DNA from: Actinoplanes sp. M2I2
GTDB lineage: Bacteria > Actinomycetota > Actinomycetes > Mycobacteriales > Micromonosporaceae
Direction: 5' to 3'
NCBI RefSeq assembly: GCF_023544445.1
Contig: NZ_JALPVJ010000001.1
Location: 434,001-498,000, forward strand
Length of the DNA stretch: 64,000 nt
Shown: piece by piece, positions 58,314 through 64,000 of the stretch
How the letters are laid out: every line of letters begins with the position of its first letter
Numbering within the stretch: the stretch's first letter is position 1
Position numbers and translations under genes: made by a program
Notes under the pieces: model-generated
The model's database searches: none
Told to the model about the DNA's origin: nothing
The model's input: only the letters and a program-made list of their open reading frames with translations

Positions 58314-58332
58314 TCCGACGGATCCGGCATCT

Positions 58333-58376
58333 GACGGATTCAGCACCTGAGAAAGACGGATTCAGCACCTGAGAAA
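58333..58376. repeat. 22-bp tandem duplication before a terminator
   Basis: gacggattcagcacctgaga (58333-58352) is repeated exactly at 58355-58374, each copy followed by aa. It lies between the L11 paralogue stop and the terminator. Confidence 0.9.
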
Positions 58377-58407
58377 CGGGCCCCGGGTCGTCCCGGGGCC
58401 CGTTTTT
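58376..58407. terminator. Intrinsic terminator shared by the L11 paralogue and the ClpP-like gene
   Basis: acgggccccggg and cccggggcccgt form a 12-bp stem (58376-58403) around a four-base loop, with TTTTT after it on the plus strand and AAA before it (T-run on the minus strand). Confidence 0.9.
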
Positions 58408-59012
58408 CAGGCCTTGCCGACGATCTCGTCGATCAGCCCGTAGTCCAGGGCCTCCTGCGCGGTGAGGCTGCGCCCGGCCGACATGTCGTCCTCGATCCGG
58501 TTGCGCGGCTGGCCGGTGACCTCGACCAGCCGGAGCGTGAGCTCCTCGAGCTCGCGCAGGTGCTGCCCGGCGGCCCGGGCGACCTCGTCGGCCGTCCCGG
58601 CGAAACCGGACGACCGGGGCTCGTTGAGCTTGAACCGGGCGTGCCGGTAGGCGGCCCGCCGCTCGGCCGCCGCCAGCAGCGCGACCACGGCGCCGCCGGC
58701 CTGCGAGGTGACGACGGCGTGCACGGGAGCGGTCATCGCGTCGATGATGTCGATGACCGACAGCGCGGCGCCGAGCTCGCCGCCCTGGCTGGCCAGGTGC
58801 ATCTGCACCGGCGCGGGCCCGGCGGCGTCGAGGGTCAGCAGCGCGGCGGCGATGCCGGTGGCGCTCTCGGCGGTGAGCTGCCCGCGGATCAGCACGATGC
58901 GCTGATCGAACAGTTTCTCCTCGAGCCAGCCGGCCATGCCCGGCGGCTGCCACGGCTCGGGCTGCTGCGGCTGGGGCTGGCCCCAGCGCGTCGGATCGTG
59001 CCGCATCTCCAC
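58407..59012 (-). CDS. ClpP-fold protein lacking the catalytic triad
   Basis: About 201 residues, ClpP-like through the crotonase-type fold (LFDQRIVLIRGQLTAESATGIAAALLTLD; IDIIDAMTAPVHAVVTSQAGGAVVALL; LTAQEALDYGLIDEIV). Against ClpP the three catalytic residues are all changed: the Ser in QAASMG becomes Gly (about residue 107), the His in IHQP becomes Asn (about 130), and the Asp in RDRF becomes Gly (about 165). It should therefore be inactive and act, if at all, as a structural or regulatory subunit, like ClpR. Start GTG at 59012 follows GGGAGG by eight bases; ATG at 59006 is possible. Confidence 0.85.
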   Translation of the reverse strand: MEMRHDPTRWGQPQPQQPEPWQPPGMAGWLEEKLFDQRIVLIRGQLTAESATGIAAALLTLDAAGPAPVQMHLASQGGELGAALSVIDIIDAMTAPVHAVVTSQAGGAVVALLAAAERRAAYRHARFKLNEPRSSGFAGTADEVARAAGQHLRELEELTLRLVEVTGQPRNRIEDDMSAGRSLTAQEALDYGLIDEIVGKA

Positions 59013-59176
59013 CGCACACACCTCCCGGGACCCGCGCCGATCACACTGCGGGGCGCTCTCAGCCTATCCAGCCCCACCGATCCCGGCGCTCCCTTCCGCT
59101 CAGGGCGGAGACTGCGCGAGCCGCGGCGGCGCGCGTTCTTCGCGGAAACGGTAAAGGGCCTGTAACCCGCCGGGTC

Positions 59177-59182
59177 TAGGGT
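59177..59182 (+). promoter_or_regulatory. Predicted -10 element of a leaderless promoter for the GntR gene
   Basis: TAGGGT lies six bases before the ATG at 59189 and no ribosome binding site is present. Confidence 0.5.
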
Positions 59183-59188
59183 CCGGGC

Positions 59189-59902
59189 ATGCCAGGTCCC
59201 CGCCGCCGGTCGATCCTGATCTCGCGGCTGGCCGACCGGCCCCTCGGCCGCCCGCGGGACGTCCTGCTCGACGAGTTGCGCGGCATCATCCTGGACGGGC
59301 AGGTGCCGCCGGGCTCCGCCATCCCGGTCGACGCCGTCGCGACCGCCTTCGGGGTGAGCCGCATCCCCGTACGGGAAGCTCTGATGACCCTGATCGGGGA
59401 GGGCCTGGTCGATCACCGGCCCAACGGCGGCTACCGCGTTGCCCTGATGACGGCCCACGAGTTCGCCGAGATCTACCTGGTGCGCGAGGCCCTGGAGACG
59501 GCCGGGCTGCGCGCGGCCGTCGAGCTGGCCTGCGCCGACGACGACGAGCAGGCCCGGTCGGCCCACGGCGCCCTCGACGAGGCGATCGGGGCGTACGACG
59601 GGAAGCGTTACCACCGGGAGAGCCGGCGGTTCCACCTGGCGCTGATCCGGCCGTGCCGGATGCGGCGCCTGCTGCACATGCTCGACCTGGCCTGGAACCA
59701 GACCGAGCCGCTGCAGCCGATGTCGCACCTGGGCAGCGCCGAACGGGAGGTGCTGCACGCCGATCACGCGGGCATGCTCGCCGCCTTCTGCGCCCGCGAC
59801 GCCGAGGCGCTGACCGCCGTCTTCGCCGCCCACCACCACCGGCTGCAGACCGCGATCGGCGCGTTGCCGCAGGACACCGGCCTGTTCGAGATCGAAGGCT
59901 GA
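59189..59902 (+). CDS. GntR-family regulator, FadR/FCD subfamily
   Basis: A 237-residue regulator. The winged helix (about 20-90) is LLDELRGIILDGQVPPGSAIPVDAVATAFGVSRIPVREALMTLIGEGLVDHRPNGGYRV; the C-terminal FCD ligand-binding domain (about 95-225) includes EIYLVREALETAGLRAA and metal-site His residues in RRFHLALI and AHHHRLQ. It precedes the permease and racemase genes on the same strand by 54 bases, so it probably senses the transported nitrogen compound. An AT-rich palindrome-like atatatat (59905-59912) lies in that gap and is a candidate operator. Confidence 0.9.
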   Translation: MPGPRRRSILISRLADRPLGRPRDVLLDELRGIILDGQVPPGSAIPVDAVATAFGVSRIPVREALMTLIGEGLVDHRPNGGYRVALMTAHEFAEIYLVREALETAGLRAAVELACADDDEQARSAHGALDEAIGAYDGKRYHRESRRFHLALIRPCRMRRLLHMLDLAWNQTEPLQPMSHLGSAEREVLHADHAGMLAAFCARDAEALTAVFAAHHHRLQTAIGALPQDTGLFEIEG

Positions 59903-59904
59903 AG

Positions 59905-59949
59905 ATATATATTTGCGCTCATCGCGCTGAAACAGCGAATTTCTAGCGT
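59905..59949 (+). promoter_or_regulatory. Candidate operator and leaderless promoter of the permease gene
   Basis: The gap before the permease holds the AT-rich gatatatatttg (59904-59915), exceptional in this GC-rich DNA, and then TAGCGT (59944-59949), seven bases before the ATG at 59957. The AT-rich element is a plausible site for the adjacent GntR protein. Confidence 0.45.
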
Positions 59950-59956
59950 GACGGCC

Positions 59957-61474
59957 ATGGCCGACATCACAACGAGCAAGCCCCAGGACGTGGTCGAAGC
60001 CGCCGGCATGCCGGTCGGCAGCGGCGTCATCAAACCTTCGTACGATCCGCGTCTGACCAACGAGGATCTGGCGCCCCTGAGGAGACAGCACTGGGGCTCC
60101 TACAACATCTTCGCCTTCTGGATGTCCGACGTGCACAGCGTCGGCGGCTACGTGACCGCGGGCAGCCTGTTCGCGCTGGGCCTGTCGAGCTGGCAGGTGC
60201 TCGTCTCGCTGCTGGCCGGCATCACGATCGTCTACTTCTTCTGCAACCTCGTGGCCAAGCCGAGCCAGGTCACCGGCGTGCCCTACCCGGTGATCAACCG
60301 GGTCGCGTTCGGGGTGCTCGGCGCCAACGTGCCGGCCATCATCCGCGGCGCGATCGCCGTCGCCTGGTACGGCATCCAGACGTACCTGGCCTCGGCCGCC
60401 CTCGACATCGTGGTCCTCAAGTTCTGGCCCGGCCTGGCCCCGTACGCCGACGTCGACCAGTACGGTTTCCTCGGCCTGCCGCTGCTCGGCTGGTGCACGT
60501 ACGCCCTGCTCTGGGTCCTGCAGGCGGCGGTGTTCTGGACCGGCATGGAGACGATCCGCAAGTTCATCGACTTCTGCGGCCCGGCTGTCTACGTCGTCAT
60601 GGTGCTGCTCTGCGGCTACCTGATCTACAAGGCCGGCTGGAGCCAGATCGACCTCAACCTGGGCGACGTGAAGTACCACGGCTGGGACGCGGTGCCGGTC
60701 ATGCTCGGCGCCGTCGCGCTCGTGGTCTCGTACTTCTCCGGTCCGATGCTCAACTTCGGCGACTTCTCCCGGTACGGCAAGTCGTTCGGCGCGGTCAAGC
60801 GGGGCAACCTGCTCGGCCTGCCGCTCAACTTCCTGTTCTTCTCCATCCTGGTGGTCGTGACCGCGTCGCTGACCCTGCCGGTCTTCGGCGAGCTGATCAC
60901 CGACCCGGTCACGACGGTGGCCCGCATCGACAGCACGTTCGCGATCGCCCTGGGCGCGCTGACGTTCACCATCGCCACGATCGGCATCAACATCGTCGCG
61001 AACTTCATCTCGCCGGCCTTCGACTTCTCCAACGTCAGCCCGCAGCGGATCAGCTGGCGGATGGGCGGCATGATCGCCGCGGTCGGCTCGGTGCTGATCA
61101 CCCCGTGGAACCTCTACAACAACCCGGAGGTCATCCACTACACGCTCGAGACGCTGGGCGCCTTCATCGGCCCGCTGTTCGGCGTGCTGATCGCCGACTA
61201 CTACCTGATCCGCCGGCAGCAGGTCGACGTCGACGCCATGTTCACGATGGCTCCCGACGGCCGCTACCACTACAAGAAGGGCTACAACCCGCCGGCGATC
61301 ATCGCGACCGCGGCCGGCGCGATCATCGCGATGGTGCCGGTGCTGTGGACCGGCGGGCCCGGCATGCACACCACCGCGCAGTACAGCTGGTTCATCGGGA
61401 TGGGCCTCGGCTTCGTCGTCTACCTGTCGCTGGCCCGGAGGACGGCGGCGGCGCGGGAGACCACGGTCGCATGA
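59957..61474 (+). CDS. NCS1-family nucleobase/hydantoin/allantoin permease
   Basis: A 505-residue transporter with about twelve helices. The NCS1 landmarks are the N-terminal NEDLAPLRRQHWGSYNIFAFWMSDVHS, GVPYPVINRVAFGVLGANVPAIIRGAIAVAWYGIQTYL in helix 3 and SVSP-like region NVSPQRISWRMGG with NLYNNPEVIHYTLETLGAFIGPLFGVLIADYYLIRR. ATG at 59957 is preferred over GTG at 59948 because it gives a -10 element at the leaderless distance. It overlaps the racemase gene (ATGA). With the racemase, uptake of hydantoin or allantoin-type compounds is the best guess. Confidence 0.9.
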   Translation: MADITTSKPQDVVEAAGMPVGSGVIKPSYDPRLTNEDLAPLRRQHWGSYNIFAFWMSDVHSVGGYVTAGSLFALGLSSWQVLVSLLAGITIVYFFCNLVAKPSQVTGVPYPVINRVAFGVLGANVPAIIRGAIAVAWYGIQTYLASAALDIVVLKFWPGLAPYADVDQYGFLGLPLLGWCTYALLWVLQAAVFWTGMETIRKFIDFCGPAVYVVMVLLCGYLIYKAGWSQIDLNLGDVKYHGWDAVPVMLGAVALVVSYFSGPMLNFGDFSRYGKSFGAVKRGNLLGLPLNFLFFSILVVVTASLTLPVFGELITDPVTTVARIDSTFAIALGALTFTIATIGINIVANFISPAFDFSNVSPQRISWRMGGMIAAVGSVLITPWNLYNNPEVIHYTLETLGAFIGPLFGVLIADYYLIRRQQVDVDAMFTMAPDGRYHYKKGYNPPAIIATAAGAIIAMVPVLWTGGPGMHTTAQYSWFIGMGLGFVVYLSLARRTAAARETTVA

Positions 61475-62202
61475 GAATCCAGGTCGTCAACCCCAACACC
61501 ACGGAGTCGATGACCGCGCTGATCGCCGCGAGTGCCCGGGCCGTCGCCGGTCCGGGCACCGTCGTCGACGCGGTCACGCCGGCGATGGGACCGGCCTCGA
61601 TCGAAAGCCACTACGACGAGGCGCTGGCCGTGCCCGGGGTGCTGGCCGCGATCGCCGAGGGCGAACGGTCGGGGGCCGACGGTCATGTGCTGGCCTGCTT
61701 CGGCGACCCCGGCCTCGACGCCGCCCGCGAGCTGGCGACCGGCCCGGTGGTCGGCATCGCCGAGGCCGCGATGCACGCGGCCACGCTGGTCGGTCGCGGT
61801 TTCAGCGTGGTCACGACCCTTTCCCGTACGCGGGGACGAGCGCACGATCTGGCCGCGCGCTACGTGGCCGCGGGCGCCTGCCGCGGCGTCCACGCCTGCG
61901 ACATCCCGGTCCTCGAGCTGGAGACCGATCCGGCCGCCCGCAAACGGGTGGTGGCCCTGGCCCGCGACGCCCTGGACCGGGACGGCTCGGACGTGGTCGT
62001 CCTCGGGTGCGCGGGCCTGGCCGCCCTGGTCGCCGACGTCGCCGACGAGCTCGGGGTGCCGGTGATCGACGGCGTGGCCGCGGCCACCCTGCTCGTGCAG
62101 TCGCTGATCACGCTGGGCCTGCGGACCTCGGCGCGCGGGGAGTACGCCCGGCCGCCCGCCAAGCGCTACACGGGCCTGCTCGGCGGGTTCACGACGAGCT
62201 GA
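61471..62202 (+). CDS. Asp/Glu/hydantoin racemase family protein
   Basis: A 243-residue cofactor-independent racemase. It opens MRIQVVNPNTTESMT, the family start, and has the two catalytic cysteines expected: LACFGDPGL (Cys about 75) and VLGCAGLAAL (Cys about 178). Members racemise hydantoins or allantoin, or act as arylmalonate decarboxylases. Adjacency to an NCS1 permease suggests allantoin or hydantoin use, but no hydantoinase is in the window. Its stop lies 36 bases inside the convergent GGDEF gene. Confidence 0.88.
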   Translation: MRIQVVNPNTTESMTALIAASARAVAGPGTVVDAVTPAMGPASIESHYDEALAVPGVLAAIAEGERSGADGHVLACFGDPGLDAARELATGPVVGIAEAAMHAATLVGRGFSVVTTLSRTRGRAHDLAARYVAAGACRGVHACDIPVLELETDPAARKRVVALARDALDRDGSDVVVLGCAGLAALVADVADELGVPVIDGVAAATLLVQSLITLGLRTSARGEYARPPAKRYTGLLGGFTTS

Positions 62203-63686
62203 CGCGGGGTCTTCTCGGCGTACATCTCCAGGTCGGCCGCGGCGAGCAGGGCGTCGGCGTCGGGCTGGAGGAGCCGCCCGGCGGCGGCGACGCCGATGCT
62301 CACCCCGATCCGGTACTCGTCGTCGCCCCGGCGCACCGGCTCGGCCACCAGGCGCCGCAGGCGGTCGGCCAGGGCCCGGGCCTGCCGCTCGTCGGGAACG
62401 TCGTCCACCAGCACCACGAACTCGTCGCCGCCGAGCCGGGCCACCACGTCGACGGGACGCAGCGCGGCCACCAGCCGGCGGGCGCACTCGACCAGCACGA
62501 AGTCGCCCGCCGCATGCCCGTACCGGTCGTTGACCTGCTTGAAGCCGTTGAGGTCGAGGTAGAGCAGCACCGGCCCGAAGTCGTCGTCGCGGGGCCGGGC
62601 CAGCGCGTGTTCGAGGCGTGTCAGCAACGCCGGCCGGTTGGCCAGCCCGGTGAGCTGGTCGTGCTCGGCCTGATGCATCAGCACGGCCCGGATCCGCTCC
62701 TGCTCGCGGACCAGCGCGACGAACCGGGCCAGGACCAGCCCGCTCAGCAGCACGACCGAGCAGATCAGCGAGAGCCGGCTGAGCAGGCTGTGGAAGCCGC
62801 CCAGGCCGGCCGTGATCGGCAGCACCACCAGCGCGATGCCCAGGAACGTCACCCGGGCCGGGTGCAGCCGCTCGTCCCGGACGGCGTGATCGGCGCCCCG
62901 CCCGGCGTCGGGATGCATGATCGCGGCCACGAGGAGGCTGTTGCCCAGCAGCAGCAGGCCGTCCAGCCGTTCCGCGTGGGCGTCGTCATAGAGGCCGGGG
63001 GACAGCTCGGGCAGGACCGAGAGGGTGAAGTCCCCGACCAGGGTCACCGCCAGCGCCAGGACCAGATAGGGAGTCGGCCCGCGTTTGGACCCGGGCACCA
63101 GCACCAGGGCCACGACCGCCGCGAACAGCAGCACGTCCCCGAGCGGGTAGAAGGCGGTGGCCAGCACCGCGAGCGACAACCGCTCGTTCTCGACCGCCGG
63201 CAGGATCACGAACTGCCAGCACAGCCAGGCGACCGCGGTGGCCATCGCCAGCGCGTCGAGGACGCCCTCGCTCAGCCGGCCCGGCGCGCGCACCTGGGCG
63301 AGCCGGACCAGCCCGGTGGCCAGCAGCGGATAGCCCGCGATCCAGAGCGCGTCACAGACCGACACATCGCCCAGCTCGGTCAGCCGGCTGAGGATCTCGT
63401 AGAGCACGTCGCCGGCCAGCCACACCGACAGCGCCGCCGCGATCAGGGCGTACCCGGAACGCGCCGGACCCCGCATTGCCCGCCACCTCGTCCAGGCCAG
63501 GGCGACCAGAATCGTGAAGACGATCTGGTACGACCACTGCGCCGCCGCGCTGCCCGGCCGGAGCGCGGAGACGAGACCCGCGGCCGTGGCCAGGGCCGGC
63601 GCCAGGAACAGGGGGACGCGTCGCACATCTCCCTGATCGGCCCGATCCGGCCGTCGGTGAGCGGCTACCAGCCCCGGTCGCGCCAT
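62166..63686 (-). CDS. Membrane-anchored diguanylate cyclase (GGDEF)
   Basis: About 506 residues. The first 310 contain some eight to ten hydrophobic helices of the sort found in MASE-like sensor regions. After a short linker, the GGDEF domain (about 335-495) has DQLTGLANRPALL, YLDLNGFKQVNDRYGHAAGD, the active-site loop RLGGDEFVVLVDD and ISIGVA-like VSIGVAAAG, so it should make cyclic di-GMP. There is no EAL domain. The start is uncertain: ATG at 63686 overlaps the upstream metallo-beta-lactamase gene; GTG at 63626 has GGGAG just before it. Its end overlaps the racemase gene on the other strand. Confidence 0.88.
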   Translation of the reverse strand: MARPGLVAAHRRPDRADQGDVRRVPLFLAPALATAAGLVSALRPGSAAAQWSYQIVFTILVALAWTRWRAMRGPARSGYALIAAALSVWLAGDVLYEILSRLTELGDVSVCDALWIAGYPLLATGLVRLAQVRAPGRLSEGVLDALAMATAVAWLCWQFVILPAVENERLSLAVLATAFYPLGDVLLFAAVVALVLVPGSKRGPTPYLVLALAVTLVGDFTLSVLPELSPGLYDDAHAERLDGLLLLGNSLLVAAIMHPDAGRGADHAVRDERLHPARVTFLGIALVVLPITAGLGGFHSLLSRLSLICSVVLLSGLVLARFVALVREQERIRAVLMHQAEHDQLTGLANRPALLTRLEHALARPRDDDFGPVLLYLDLNGFKQVNDRYGHAAGDFVLVECARRLVAALRPVDVVARLGGDEFVVLVDDVPDERQARALADRLRRLVAEPVRRGDDEYRIGVSIGVAAAGRLLQPDADALLAAADLEMYAEKTPRQLVVNPPSRPV

Positions 63687-64000
63687 TCGGCCAGGTGCGG
63701 GCGCTCCCGGCCGAGGGTGGAGTCGTTGCCGTGGCCGGGGTAGAACCAGGTGTCGTCGGGCAGCCGGTTGAACAGCTTCAGCTCGACGTCGTCGAGCAGC
63801 GTCCGGAAGTTGTCCTTGTTGCCGCGGGTGTTGCCGACCCCGCCCGGGAAGAGGCTGTCCCCGGTGAAGAGGTGGGCGGTGCCCCGCGGGTCCTGGAAGA
63901 GCAGGGCGATCGACCCGGGCGTGTGGCCGACCAGGTGGATCACCTCGAGGGCGTGCTCACCCACCGCGACCAGGGCGCCCTCGCGCAGCGTGCCGGTGAC
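63665..64000 (-). CDS. Metallo-beta-lactamase fold hydrolase, truncated by the window edge
   Basis: The C-terminal 111 residues of an MBL-fold protein; its 5' part lies past position 64000 (the frame remains open through the edge). Visible motifs: HLVGHTPGSIALLF, FTGDSLFPGGVGNT and TWFYPGHGNDS, which supply metal-binding His and Asp residues of the glyoxalase II-like branch. It ends ERPHLAEWRDRGW. It overlaps the start of the GGDEF gene, so the two are probably co-transcribed leftward. Substrate unknown. Confidence 0.85.
   Translation of the reverse strand, partial: VTGTLREGALVAVGEHALEVIHLVGHTPGSIALLFQDPRGTAHLFTGDSLFPGGVGNTRGNKDNFRTLLDDVELKLFNRLPDDTWFYPGHGNDSTLGRERPHLAEWRDRGW

Overview
The window is about 64 kb of very GC-rich DNA with many GTG and TTG starts. 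It looks like chromosome from a high-GC actinobacterium, most likely in the Micromonosporaceae (Actinoplanes-like). That placement is an inference from the codon use, the Trp-associated membrane protein, the DUF3140 gene, the N-terminally divergent family types, and the mycobacteria-like order pdtaR, polA, rpsA, coaE (with a UPF0157 tail), uvrB. Almost everything is chromosomal core; I see no prophage, transposase, CRISPR array or plasmid module.

Layout. 1-2.15 kb: a leftward low-complexity gene, truncated by the window edge, open for all 717 visible codons and built of several in-frame minisatellites. 2.4-10.9 kb: hisI-trpE-Trp membrane protein, an antisense small hypothetical, then trpC-trpB-trpA, lgt and a flavin monooxygenase. 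11.1-13.3 kb: an LPxTG-type surface protein and a convergent GNAT acetyltransferase. 13.5-19.5 kb: gltB-gltD glutamate synthase behind three 19-bp direct repeats. 19.5-23.7 kb: a leftward, tightly overlapped three-gene unit made of a large HD plus HSP90-like ATPase, a small three-helix membrane protein and a NUDIX hydrolase; this is the best candidate here for an undescribed system. 24-29.6 kb: pyk-tesB, an HdeD-like membrane protein, an ECF sigma factor with a membrane partner, an HTH/LAGLIDADG-like regulator and an odd tRNA-Leu(CAA). 29.7-38.2 kb: ANTAR response regulator, a complete branched-chain amino acid ABC transporter (livKHMGF) and a second, polar amino acid ABC transporter. 38.3-50 kb: polA, small hypotheticals, a secreted protein, an ArsR regulator, a stress-type gene pair, a methyltransferase, rpsA, coaE and uvrB.

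50-54.1 kb: a GNAT gene followed by two decayed copies of its own 3' end, a VOC protein, an antibiotic-biosynthesis-monooxygenase fold protein, and a TerC-family membrane protein preceded by a recognisable yybP-ykoY (manganese) riboswitch. 54.1-54.9 kb: a gene-free inverted-repeat and direct-repeat array. 54.9-64 kb: typA, a lytic transglycosylase lipoprotein, a stand-alone divergent L11 (rplK) paralogue, a ClpP-fold protein that has lost its whole catalytic triad, a GntR/NCS1 permease/hydantoin-racemase module, a membrane GGDEF protein and a truncated metallo-beta-lactamase.

Together the genes cover tryptophan and glutamate synthesis, amino acid uptake, DNA repair, translation and envelope functions. 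A recurring regulatory feature is an actinobacterial -10 element (TAnnnT) 6-8 bases before the start codon with no ribosome binding site, which predicts leaderless mRNAs for about ten genes. All calls are by eye from sequence; no database search was run.
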